Positions 37,583-49,630 of a stretch of DNA of 64,000 nt are shown here, piece after piece. The stretch comes from Phallusia mammillata (lineage: Eukaryota > Chordata > Ascidiacea > Phlebobranchia > Ascidiidae), in assembly GCA_003260075.1 (NCBI GenBank), contig QLIY01000554.1:34858-98857 (forward strand), written 5' to 3'. A model generated the notes under the pieces. It did not search any database, was not told the DNA's origin, and saw only the letters and a list, made by a program, of their open reading frames with translations. How positions within the stretch are numbered: position 1 is the stretch's first letter; each line of letters begins with the position of its first letter. Both the position numbers and the translations under genes were made by a program.

Positions 37583-37852
37583 TTACGCGTCTCGCCAAAC
37601 ATAAGTGTCTAATATGACACTAATAGTGCAGCTGTCATAAAATTTGGGAAATCCATTGAAACTGTTGCGAATATCAAAGACGTCCGGCGCGGCGGCGTCA
37701 TCTCCGATCTGATACAAGCACAAAAGCCTGCGACGGTCTCGACCCGGATATATCATTCTAGAGAAATAATCGTTTATCCTTTGTGCAATCAAATGTTCAC
37801 AATGCTTTGACGCGCGCTTTTGCGGGGGCGACAAAAGATCCATCATAAACAC
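37583..37852 (-). CDS. Hypothetical protein, 89 residues, coding-like composition
   Basis: A complete minus-strand frame with a composition unlike the surrounding DNA: it is rich in CpG and in Arg, Asp and Ile (for example PGRDRRRLLCLYQIGDD) in an otherwise AT-rich intergenic stretch. It begins with closely spaced Met codons (MFMMDLL) and has no signal peptide or membrane segment. No family was recognised. It could be a small single-exon gene or one exon of a larger gene, or it may be a chance frame. The lack of any upstream or downstream exon assigned here keeps confidence low. Confidence 0.35.
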   Translation of the reverse strand: MFMMDLLSPPQKRASKHCEHLIAQRINDYFSRMIYPGRDRRRLLCLYQIGDDAAAPDVFDIRNSFNGFPKFYDSCTISVILDTYVWRDA

Positions 37853-40338
37853 TCAATATCGTTTGCCGGACGGTTAAGGATGTACCCTTTCGAGGTGTTA
37901 TCAGACGTTAGTGGCCTTGTGGGTGAAATGCAATTTGCTTTCCAATCTTTTTGTTGTTTCCAGCATTTGCGCACTTAACTCTGACATCGTTTGGTCGGTA
38001 GTAAACATATTGTCACGTCAAATAGCCAATTTGTTGTTGGGTGTGTAAAGAAAAAACAAATAAATAAATAAAGAAAGTGAAAGTCGTGACAAACCACCAA
38101 TTGTCGACCAAAATTTTGAATTATTTGGGTATTACGTTTGACACAGAGTTGTAAGTCGTGTTGGGCCTTTACGGTTAGGGTTCACGCATCAGTTTGAATA
38201 AAACCGATTTGATTCGGGCCTGCACGACTTCGCAGCAGTTAGTCTGCTACATTTGTATCGTAATTTCATCTGACTTGGGGCGTATTTCAGGCTTGCTTAA
38301 AAAAATGGGTTCAAGCTTATCTGCAACGAAAACCATCTAGGGCGCATAAAGGATTATAAATGCAAATAGTGCGACCCAACAAACCGTATGTTGCATTTCC
38401 GTCCGATTATGTTTGTTAAAAAGGGATTGGTTTTGTTGAACATAAGGCGAATAAAAGCCTTGGAAGTCTGCAAACAATCTTTAGTGTTTAAGCGACTGTT
38501 TAACAAAGAAATAGACTTGATAATCGCATCAGTAATCAATATCAAATGATGGAAAGGTGAGGTGATGAATCGTTATGAGACACGTAATATCAATCTGAAC
38601 CCATTCTAAGTGCGTTTTCGATTATGCGATGTCAATGGCAGGTCGAGTGTGCCATATGTTTTAACATTTGCTTCAATGCTGAATTGAGGTGTGTTCGTAT
38701 GTGATGGAGTGTTTGTTTTTACACCACTCGATGGTCGAACTACAATGAAATTTACTGATCGCTAATATTGTTTGTACGACACAGTTACGTCATAGTTATT
38801 TTATTAGAAACGTCACACGTTTCCAGACGATTAAAACATCATTTAAAAGGGAAAATTGAAAAGGAAGTTACTCTAAAAAAAGAACCCCAGCAGATAGTTG
38901 TTTTAGTAAGCTACAAATCTGACATTTGAAATGTATTTGACTTGCAAGCGATAGGGTAATTTGAAGAAGAGCCGAGAATTTAAATTGTGTTTTTGGGCTT
39001 GACTTGTATTGTCACCAGAAAAATAACATGTTTTTTTATTTTAATGTGAATCATGACAAAACTTTTCACTTTGCTCAAAGTAGTGATAATAATCATGTAC
39101 AAACAAAAAAATTACGGCAAAAAATTACACTGATTTTGTGATAAAATCTACTGCGACGTGCTGTCATCGGCACACATGTGACACTATATGACCGCTATTG
39201 CTATAGACAGGTGCCTTCCGCGCCTGAACACAAACGAACTTACAACGTGGACAAATATCACATTTCCGAATTGGAAGTACCTTCCCAACTTCAGTCACAT
39301 CGGGTTAGCACAGATGTCCTTTTAATCGGGGCAATATTTGTTGTACGTGTCGATTGGTTCAGCGATAAAAGGCCACCTGGTACTTTGCGAATGCAATAAA
39401 TGTCGCAATGAATAGCCGGAACAGGGACTGTTTTACTGGTAAACAAAAATCTCACTTAAAACTGTCGTGCGGTTTGGTCAACATTTGCTGGCCGTGGTGA
39501 CTTGAATGTAAACAGTGTAGGGTTGAAGAGGTCTAACGGACACTAAAAATCGGGATTTGTCACGTTATAAAGGCATTATTACACTAATCCGACATCAAAG
39601 GCTTGCCCAGCTATTGAACGAAAACTGACCTAATTGTTACATCATTTCGTTTTTCGTGAAGTCTGCTGAATAAAAAAAATAGGTCAATCGCATCCTATGT
39701 AACTTACATTCAAAGTTTTATTTCGCTTGAAAAATTGTTCTTATTTTTGATTAAAACTTAAAATTCAAATTGAAGTTGTATATTTTCGTCATACTCTGTC
39801 TTGTTGTGTTTGGTTTGTTCTGCTTTAGCTCTCTTGTGGTGATCTTTTGAAGGATGCTGTTTAATGCGCATCTTGCGAACTTGTTGTTTCTATGGCCTAC
39901 CTCACAGAGTTATTAAGAAACACTGCCACATTGTTAAAAGACAGTTGATACCACACAAACCTCGAATCCGATACCCATTGTATCAACTGTGAATGCAACT
40001 TGAGGCCTGAAGATGGTTATTAAGATAAGCTGAAGTGGGACCTAACTTATGTACAGCACTCTGCTAAAAGCCGGTTTGCAATGAGTGTCAATGCCATTTC
40101 AGCACAAAACACCATATGTTTTGGGGACTTAATGAGCCATAACCGCACTTTTTGCTGTTGTTATTTTAGCAAACCTTGTGGAATTTTTAAAGTTGCAGTG
40201 GTTAGTAAGTGAAGAACGGTTAAAAAATGTTTCAATTTAAAACAATTTGCTTTGTTTAAAGACAAATTCTAGGCCAAAAGTTGCATCAAATGTGCATGAA
40301 AAAAAGCTAACCAAACAGTTTAAACGTCGGTTTAACCG

Positions 40339-40344
40339 TTTATT
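40339..40344 (-). terminator. Polyadenylation signal of Dbx
   Basis: The plus strand reads TTTATT, hence AATAAA on the gene strand, about 166 nt beyond the stop codon. Confidence 0.6.
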
Positions 40345-40509
40345 TACAAAGAACGAAACAATAGAAAAGTGCTATCAAATTGAGACCCATTGCCATACAA
40401 GAAATTGAAGAAAACATCTTTATGGGAACTTTTTCGGGGTCATGGTTGAAGTTAGATTTACACCACTGATCCGTGATGTTGTGAAGGCGAAGCTTCTGAA
40501 GGTAGCAAT

Positions 40510-43500
40510 TTATTCCATTATCATCACGTCGCTGGTGAGACATGTCGTCACTCCGTAATCGGATCGAAACTGATTTGCTTCTGGTGCGGAAGGACCTATT
40601 GATGACGCCATGCTTTCATTTGGTTTGATGACGTCACAGGACGACTTTGTCTCGTCATCTTTTTTTGTGTACTCAACTGCACTGAGCATTTGTCGTTCCT
40701 TAGAATTGCGCCATTTCATTCGTCGGTTTTGGAACCATATTTTCACCTGAGATTAAACAAAAGCGTTTTTATATTTTCATGAATCATTTTTTGCATTTTT
40801 TATTAATGAAATAGTAGATTGCCTCTAGGAACGTTGTTTCCGATTAACATATACCCCCAAAAATATAAAATCTCAGAAAATATTTATGCTGAACTAACTT
40901 AGTTTGTTTCGCAGGCAAAAACACTTCAAAAAGGTGCAACAGCTTTATATGGACCAGAAACCAAGTTTCTAGACAACAACCTTGCAAAGCAACGTCAAGA
41001 ATTTGTTTAAAACAACAAAAACGACACCGTTTGGCTTCTCACCAATAATGACTATTACCTCGACACGCGGAAAAGGGATATACGTGCTGCGTGTATGTTT
41101 ACGGCAACATCACTCCGGTCAGCACTCAACGCGAAAAAAACAAATCTATAAACTTGAAGCCAGTAAATACATCAATTCATGACAGTCTAATTAAGCTTTG
41201 ATAGTCACATCGTAAAAGGTCATGACCCCTCGACGGGGTTATCCTGGGTCACCACGCCTTATTAGCTGTGTAGCAACACCAGAAAACGGCCACAGGCAAT
41301 GTTAAAACTAGCGTGGTTGCGCTTCATTAGTTAAGGCAATGGCAGGGGTTAGGCCACTAAGCCGATTTTGCTTTAGGCTTTTGAAAACGGGATTATTGAT
41401 AAGCCGAAAATGGCGGAAAATGGTAATTTAGACCCCTGTGTATACATTCGTCACACAAAACTACGCGGCAAGCAACCAATTTGCAGTTTTCGAGCTTTGT
41501 TCAAAATTCGTGGGATACATAAAATACCATGTTTAGTGGATTAAAAAAACATACTTTCCACATTATACTAGATGTAACGAAAACGACTCGAATAACGAAG
41601 CGGTAAATATCACAGGTATATATATTCGTAACAAAATACAAACTAAAACAAAGTTTATACAAGGGTTTTTGAACTTTATATATTTTTAAAACATTTCGAA
41701 ACGGATTTCTGACATATTTACCAAACAATACAAAAGTTATTGGAAATTGATCAATTTCAAGTTTTAAAGTACATTCCAAGTTTTCAACAACCTTGAGTTA
41801 TGGCCTTCCTGGTCATGGGTAACAAAACGTGGGGCTCATTAATCTACCTTGTCGCCTCAACAAAGTACCTGTCAGGTTTTGTAGAAGGCATCAATACTTC
41901 TTACCCTTCGACGTTTGGCTCCTGCCTGCGGTTCTTGTTTGACAAACAGGCAAAAGATCGTGGAACAATTGTGAATTGGCGATATGTATTAGTCGCGCAT
42001 AATGGCAGTTTTTGAAAAATTGGATTACAAATAATAAACTTTTTTAATTTGACATGAGTAAACGTTTGTGAAAAGTTTCGTCCTTTATTAGCGGATTATA
42101 GTGATAAACAAAACTTCAGCCCTAGAATAAACATACATAAGATTGCTTATAAGAAGTAAAAAAACATTAGTGGTTAAACATGCATGTTTAATAAATTCAA
42201 AATACTGAAAAGTAAAATATTTGAGAAAAATTTTCTGGCTTTGTGTGATTGGAAACATTTTTTTCCTGAAACCAACAACTGAGAAAAACATGGTAAAGGT
42301 CACAACTCCACACAAAATGGCGTCTCGGAATCAAGTTTCACCTAAATTTAGAACCCTGACTGCGACGCCGACAAGCTACATTTCATGCAGATGTATTGCA
42401 GGCAAAACAATACGTTTGACTCCAAACCATTTTGAAAGTGCTCAATAACAGAACGATTTCAATATAGTTTAGAGAACTTTCTTTCTAAACCAACATATTT
42501 GGGAAAGGTACTTAATATTGTCTGTAAGAGGTATATACGGTGTTATGTATACAGTGTAACTAGCCTACTAACAATGATCAACAAACAGTTTGCAGTAGCG
42601 TAAATGTGGCCGAGTGTCGCACTAAAATCATTCAATATTGTTTTGGAATTTCTGTGACACGGGTGAATATAATTTTCGTTGCAAATCGAATGATTTGTAC
42701 CTGTAATTATCAGTTGAATACCAGAAGTACACCCAACAACTCTGATGTTAACGATAAAAATAGCAGCTTACCACCTAGCGGTGTACCTACATTTAGGATA
42801 TTACAAACTAAAGTTGTTGCCATTATAAATTGAACTGTTGTGTTGGGTGCGCAGCAGTTCACGGGTGCCCTAGTGCTTTTAACTGAACCTAGATCATTGT
42901 GCGAAAACGTAACGCAATTTTGATTCACAAGGGAAACTCTTTGATCTGATAAAAACAACATAAGCCCTGTCGATAACAGAAAATCTAGTCGACTTGAGCT
43001 GAAACACGTTCGACCAAGTATTTCAAATCACGTCCTATCAACAATTTTGAAAAGTTTTATGGGAACATAGCTGATGTGTATTGCGAGGTGCCACCTGACC
43101 TAAGCATAAGCACGTTTTCAATTTACAAATCTCAGGTGAATTAGAACAGTAAATCGGCTTGGTATTTTTGCCTTTGACTCTGACGACCAATGTTTATGTT
43201 GTAAAGTCGGCATGTTTTTTGTAAATTTGGCACGACAAAGAATACATGGTTTTACTTTAATGAAATTACCAGCGACCATAAACGTGCGAATAACTCACTT
43301 AGCTGACAGAAAGTCAATGTAATAAAATTGCGAGCTAAGGACTTTCGTGAACGTTTGAGAATTTGTGGTGTTTAAGGCAATATTAGGGAGATTAGAAAGC
43401 TTCCAATTTAGAGCATGCGACTGCGGTGTAAGGTATAAATTTTGAATGCGTAATGCCAAATGTTTTCTCCCGGTATACATTTAAGGACACGACCAAAAAT

Positions 43501-44646
43501 ATTAATTAGTTGTGACGTTTTAATACAATTTGCAGCGGTTGGCTATTATTTTAGTATTAATACATTTTCACAAACACAAAAATTGGGTAAAACTGCAAGT
43601 AAAATAACAACTAAAAATCTGTGTAATATCAGTTGGTAAACCTGCTGCACTGGTTTCAAAACCGCTCGAAAACTGCTACAACAGAATAGTAGCAGCTAAA
43701 AGTCACGTGCAATAGGAGTAGACAGCTGCTTTGGCGGGATAAAGTGAAAAACTCGCTGCTATAAACCCGGATAATTTATCGTTATTGCCCACAGTTTGCA
43801 ATGTGAATTGGCAACATCAAAGGCGTTGATGTTTAGTCTGATGCCAGTAATTTGGGTATATTTTCGCTGAAGCATCTGTCTTTTCTGTTTGTATAGCTGC
43901 TTTTACAAGACTGCCGTTGGGAGGATCGACGGTTAAGCGATGGACGGTAATTGAAATTCTAACAGATTTATTACGATGTGGGTTGTTATTTTGGCGCCTA
44001 TAAACGAAAATGGACAATGTGAGCATCCTTTTTCAGGGAGTTTGGCTGATAACGTATCGCTGTGTGTCACTTCACTAACATTTTGAGCTACACTTCATTT
44101 TAGGGATTGAGCTTAGGGGTAAACAACAGTACGGGGGATACAGTTTCGTGAATTTTTATCACAGGATATTTTAAATTGTCGCCGAAATACAAAATCAGGC
44201 AAATGAAACCGAAACATCACAAATTTTCAACAGATCCTTATTTTCAAAGTATCACAGTTTGAAAAACATATTGCATATATTTGTCATTTTTGCACATTGT
44301 TGTTTCCGATGAGTTTCAAACATATACATCAATATTAGTATTACCACAGTCAAATGGTGTCGTTTATGACGATTTCAAAGAATTTAAAATTTCGCTCATT
44401 TCGCTTATACCTGTGAGTCCTTAAGACCAAGTTTTCCAGCCAATTTCTTTCTATCCGGCTTCCCAATGTACTTCTGCTGTTGAAACTTTTTCTCAAGTGC
44501 TTTGCGTTGAGTGTCAGAGAAAACTGCTCTACGCAACATACCACGTCGGTTTTTACCGCGAATCGCCCCCGGTAACCATGGCAAAACTGGTTGCGATGTC
44601 ACGTGGTGTACGTAGGGGGAGTGGGTGGCTAAAAATTAAAAAAAAA

Positions 44647-44726
<80 letters not shown>

Positions 44727-47700
44727 TTTAAATGACGAGATAAGAAAAGGCCGGTTCTCCATTTGCAGGTTTTGAGTTTATACATGGATTTTTATTGAAA
44801 AAACGTAGCAATACGAGTATACGACCCATTAAACTGGACTCTCAAAAACTCTACGAAACAGTTTTGTGTCGTTTGCACTGTCTATATAACTAAACAAGAT
44901 GGATACTAAGATGGTTTCTAATGAATTTAGTACATTTACCTTAAAGCGGACAAATATGTCGGTGCACAATGACGGTTGTATTGCACAGACACTTTTCTTT
45001 TGCGAATTTCGTATCATTTCTAATTTTGACACGTATATAATTTCGCAAATTGAAGCGAAGTAGCTAAACTCTCTTGGTACACAATTATAGCTTCAGTACA
45101 TCAAAAACAAAAAATGAGTGCTAAAATTGGATTTTGACGAAGAATCTGCGTAAAAGTTGTGGTTGGCGGGATGTTAAATGTGATACCAGGGCACTTGAGG
45201 CTTTACCACTAATTGACTTATACGAGGTAGGCCGAGACAGGTTAATTAGAAAAGAACTTTAATTTGTGACACTCTATGCTGCTTTAACAGCTGATTTAAA
45301 AAGTATGACTTTTTTAAAATGAATAGAAAATACAGAGTTTAAAGTCGACGTGACAATTACTGAATATTTTCATTCGTCAAATCCCAAAACTGATTATGCT
45401 GTGGTAAAAAAATGATTGATTAAACCATAAAATCACATGAAGAAAATTTGCTCGCTTGTATGAAAAAGTACAGGGAGTGAAGCGACAGTTGAGTTTTTGT
45501 ATATATTTCACGCTCATAAATATTTATTTTTGGCTATTTATTTAATAAAAAGAGTGAAGCATTATTTAGTGTGATAATAACAGGTGTTAAAGGCGTTTCT
45601 GGTTTGGAATAATAAAAACAAGCAACCTGCTACATTGGACACAGAATGCTACGTCATGCAAAGCACTTACGCATGAATGCACTCGGGGCGATAAACGGAC
45701 ATGCCTGACTGACCATGGTTGAAGGGATCTCATTGGATGGTGGAGTCACGTGATCCCGGAGACTGGAAATTGCTGTGACTGCAAAATCAGAATATTAACA
45801 GGCCAATCAAAAAGTAATTTCAACAACAATTTATCGCAAAAAAATAAAACATGATAAATGATGTCAACCACAAAAATAAAAAAATCAACATAAAGCATTT
45901 ATTATTATTCCATTTCAAACATAAACTAATGATTAGTGTATAATTTGCTTAAATCAAGTTTACTTTGCACTAAATAGGCGAAGTTTTTGACAACGCTGTC
46001 TTTTAGACATTCCCCTCAAAATACAAAACAACAGACAAGACAAAGGTTGGGCCCATATTAGACAGGTACGACCCATTACTGGATCACACTTCTGGTGACC
46101 AATTACCACCGACACCGGAAGGGTACTTAGGGTCATAAGGGTTAACAAGGGTCATCCGACGGTCGGGATACCCGAATCTGGGTCATTCATTCGAAGGACT
46201 ATGGGTGGTATTGGCTTACCGCCAAGTACCGGACAAATGACCGAAAATCAATCGGCAAGGTCAAAAATCTAAATCCAAGGTCACTACGCAAAGTGGACAT
46301 CGGAGACCAAAGCTTGGACAACGCAGGTGATTTTTGGTATAAAGTTTAGCCCCAGCGTTATTTGTAAGTGATGATGGATACGATATTTTTACGCTGAAGT
46401 ACCGGTTACTTTGAACAGAAATATAAATTCTAAAAGTTTAAACATTTGACTTGCAACTACCATTTACCTCAAAGCTGTCAAGAAAAGCAATTTTATTTCT
46501 AAGATTTTCAGAAATCAGGGCTTGCAATCCTTTAATGGACATTTATTGTATACAGAAAATATCTACATTCTACATGTACCTATTCTTGTCATATTTTTGT
46601 CACAACCGCAGACATCAATAACTTCCATGCCTAGTTTTGCCACTTTTCGCTAAATCAAAATTGAACGTTTCTGTGGAACGTTTTTGTTGGTTGTAATTTA
46701 CTTTCAGTAAGTATTTATTTTTTGCAAATTGATTTATTTTAGGCAGTTTAGTAGCCTGAGAACAAGTTTATTTCATCGACTGTGACCACGATAAACGACA
46801 TGCAAAGCAAATATTGCTCTAAATGGTTTAAAATCATAAAAAGTGATTAAATTGGACCTTGTAATTTTTTGTGATTACACGAAGATAACAGTACGCAAAT
46901 AAATTAAAAGTAAAGTAAAGATAAAATCAATGACAATTCATCAAAATCTTTCTAGGGGGGGGGGGCGCAAATAAATTAAAAGTAAAGTAAAGTAAAGATA
47001 AAATCAATGACAATTCATCAAAATCTTTCTATATCCACACACTTGCGGAGCTCGACGTGTGTGAAAATGTCATTTCTGGAAATTAATTTCCGCCCCCTCG
47101 TTCGAAGAGATGCAAGTAAAAAGATGGTGTTTGAGTAAGATTTTGTGGCCTCCTTAACCGGCGCCCTTTTAAACCTAATGTACACACTGTATTCGCTTTA
47201 GTAGAGACTGATTAATCGTTGATAACTTTTACATTTTAGCGGACAGGGTTGAAATCAAACACGGATGGCGCCATGGCAATTTTGAAAATCCGGTTTTAGA
47301 CTGTTGTTGATGCTTAATACCACAAACCTACAAATAAACCTACATGCTTCGGGTTATGTTAAATATGAAAGTATCGCCAGGTTGGTTTGTCGCCTAAATA
47401 AAACATATATTGTGTTTCAATGGGTACTTTTTTTCTCAGTCCGACTCCGAGATAATGTCATGATACTTTTGGCGTGTTGCGGACAAGGTCACACAGATTT
47501 TTTTTCATCTAAATTTCTGCCTATAAAAATGATTTTATGCGACTCGCCAAAAAAATCGCAAATACTTCACTCCAATCAAGTTTATAGAGCTATATTATGC
47601 CTGGCACCAATAGCTTATAACATAAGATATATACTTCACTTGAAAGCTTACCTTTGTCCAAACAACTTTCTGTCGGCTTGTGCTTGGCTAAAATTGCTCG

Positions 47701-48324
47701 GACTCCAAACTTTAAGTACGGACGCTCATTCGTTTCTTCGCTATCACAAGGCGGTGACTTTTTGGCACTTGGTGGCGTTTTGCACACAATACCCCTATCA
47801 CAGCAATCCCGAAGGCAATAAGCGTTATTTTGTGACGATGACGCAGGTCTAGCGTCACGCCAGTCTTTGCGAGGAGAATTTGTTAAAGTGTCTTCTGATG
47901 TGGATGAGTGTGAAATATCGTCAACGTTGTCCTGAGCATGGCGTTCGGAATTGGCTTCATGTATTGAGCTTCTTGGAGAAACTTTTACTGACGCACTTCT
48001 GATGACGTTGTTGGATTGTTGAGCCATCGACGCGTAAACATGTAGATCGCGCAGACGGGTGTACAAGTCCTTTTGCAAAATTCCTCTGCTGTCCAACTTG
48101 GGGGGAATCTGAGATATTTGCTGAGACATCGGGAAAGTGGAAAACGTCCATGCCGGTCTGGGAAGTGCCCATTCCGGCCAAAATCCTGAGCTTAACCCAA
48201 TGTATGTAACGTCAGCACAAACAGATGGGGAATTTTCACACGTTACGTTAGTTGATTCAGAAGTTTTATGGTTCACACGGGTTGGCAAAACAGCCCCATG
48301 GAACGCCGTGACTGCAGAATCCAT
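40510..48324 (-). CDS. DBX: Homeobox transcription factor Dbx
   Basis: Four exons in transcript order: 47652-48324, 45671-45778, 44411-44628, 40510-40746, all in phase, predicting 411 residues. The homeodomain is residues 290-349: it starts GMLRRAVFSDTQRKALE, and helix 3 KIWFQNRRMKWRNSKER is split by intron 3 after Gln333, with Trp337 and Asn340 present. An eh1-like repressor motif YLKFGVRAIL is at residues 203-212, matching the LKFGVNAIL motif of vertebrate DBX1. PWLPGAIRGKNRRGMLRR just before the homeodomain is also DBX-type. Dbx factors repress alternative fates in the ventral neural tube and specify interneurons. Exon 2 (108 nt, CPFIAPSAFM) is in frame whether included or skipped. Introns 1 to 3 are large (about 1.9, 1.0 and 3.7 kb) and likely hold cis-regulatory DNA. 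The start is the first ATG of exon 1; M66 is an alternative. Confidence 0.94.
44647..44725. repeat. 79-nt poly-G (poly-C on the Dbx strand)
   Basis: An uninterrupted homopolymer lies in Dbx intron 2. On the transcribed sense strand it is 79 C followed by a T-rich stretch and TTTTTAG, and the homeobox exon starts 18 nt beyond it. It therefore occupies the polypyrimidine-tract position of that splice site. No flanking duplication is present. Confidence 0.8.
46893..47031. repeat. Near-identical duplicate around an 11-G run
   Basis: About 62 bp starting CGCAAATAAATTAAAAGTAA is repeated either side of G46955-46965; the right copy has one more TAAAG unit. It lies in Dbx intron 1 and is likely an allelic assembly junction. 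Confidence 0.8.
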
Positions 48325-48760
48325 CTTTAAACATTTACTATCGGACTACAAACACAACATTAAATATTAAAAATTATAGCTACAGCAACTTCGTAACTGA
48401 TAACTTGATAAGTATACGACCTGTGTTCACTAAAGCTGAAACTTTCGCGTATGCTGAATGAACATATACTTAACTGCACCTAACGTTAAGTCTAAAAAGT
48501 GCAAAGGAATCCTTTTTTTTCTCGCATAATATTTTCTACCAGACGCCATTTAACCAATTTCTGTCGCGTACGAAAAACGTAACCTTAATGATCACGTGCA
48601 CGCACTGGAGCGTATTCCGTATAGCGGCTTCGCAAACGTCGGGTTTGTCACAGCAGTATATAAATACTTCAACAGGTATTGAAAGCTAGCGAATAGAAAA
48701 AGGGACGATTCAACCTTTTTTGCAAATTTCTGTTTTACAGTTTGAATGTGTTTTTTTGTT

Positions 48761-48887
48761 CATGCAAAAGTTGTTGTTTAACTTTCCATACAAAAATGGT
48801 TTACTCAACGGCTCTACTTCAATTCTAATTTGTGTTAATGGATTAATGTCTGTTACACCCAGAAATTCAAACAACAACTTTTGCATG
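48761..48887. repeat. Perfect 19-bp inverted repeat with 89-bp loop
   Basis: CATGCAAAAGTTGTTGTTT at 48761-48779 is exactly inverted at 48869-48887. A direct repeat GTCTGTTACACCCAGAAATT at about 48847 and 48894 overlaps the right side. It may be the remnant of a small mobile element. Confidence 0.75.
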
Positions 48888-48957
48888 GAACTATGTCTGT
48901 TACACCCAGAAATTTGGATCAAAATAGATTTTGCGCCTTTTACTACGATTTAAATTA

Positions 48958-49236
48958 TCATTTTTGTTCACCAGCAATCAAATCAATCACAAATCGCCCA
49001 TTATTTATAACTCGACACCAAAAAAGAAAACCCGCAAATTCCTGATTGTTACTTAAGCATTTAACAGGCAGAGGATTAAAACCGTGATTAAGGGAAGGAA
49101 CTTCGACCTGCAGTTGACCCTTAATAACTTTGTCGCTTTGATCGGCTGCGCGCTTTTGTTCAAGTTCATTGAACCTTACTTGTCGACGTTGGTGATCATT
49201 TGTGCAGGTTTCAATTCGGATCGACGACAGGTGCAT
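48958..49236 (-). CDS. Possible small protein, 92 residues
   Basis: A minus-strand frame whose protein has a balanced composition, including a charged helical segment (VRFNELEQKRAADQSDK) and a hydrophobic C-terminal half. A tract ending TTCCTGTAG lies 16 nt before the ATG and could be a leader acceptor. Against it, a good donor GACAA/GTAAGG lies early in the frame, the opposite strand is also open, and no polyadenylation signal is near. No family was recognised. Confidence 0.25.
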   Translation of the reverse strand: MHLSSIRIETCTNDHQRRQVRFNELEQKRAADQSDKVIKGQLQVEVPSLNHGFNPLPVKCLSNNQEFAGFLFWCRVINNGRFVIDLIAGEQK

Positions 49237-49630
49237 GTGGTGTTACCGGATTCTACAGGAACACACCACTTAACTGATGACGGTTGCCGACACACATTGG
49301 CAAACCGAAAATCTCATTGGAATTCGTATTCGATTTCAGACTAAACCAGGCGTTTATTAATGTTTATACTTACGCTGAACAACATACTCAAGTTTTGTAA
49401 GCGGAATGCTGCAGTAACTGTAGTACACGCAAAAAGTTTTAAGAAAATCCAGTTTTTGCCAAATACAGTAAAACCACCCAGTGACCGACTTTGAAAATAA
49501 TTTGCGTGACATAGGCCTACTGTTAAAAGACTTTCTTTTACTTTGACAAATAAATATACACCGGTTTCCCAAACAACAACAAAAACAACTCAAATTGCAC
49601 TTGACATCATTGTCACCAACTACTCTAATC

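Larger units (their letters stand above)
37085..40509. other. Intergenic region between convergent WDR49-like gene and Dbx
   Basis: AATAAA at 37102-37107 lies only 18 nt after the WDR49-like stop. An AATAAA on the minus strand at 40339-40344 lies about 166 nt past the Dbx stop. Between them the only coding-like stretch is the minus-strand frame at 37583-37852; an AAAT-rich tract lies near 38050. The rest is AT-rich without recognisable features. Confidence 0.5.
48325..49630. other. Region between Dbx 5' end and TCF25 3' end
   Basis: This must contain the Dbx promoter. A TATATAAATA motif at about 48655 reads TATTTATATA on the Dbx strand, about 330 nt upstream of its ATG. A perfect 19-bp inverted repeat and a 20-bp direct repeat lie at 48761-48913. 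A weak minus-strand frame is at 48958-49236. Confidence 0.5.

Noticed and set aside
39178-39399. 73-codon plus-strand frame
   Set aside because: Composition looks partly protein-like but there is no family, no splice context and no polyadenylation signal.
47304-47852. 182-codon plus-strand open frame
   Set aside because: It is antisense to Dbx exon 1, which has the clear homology; the plus frame has no recognised content.
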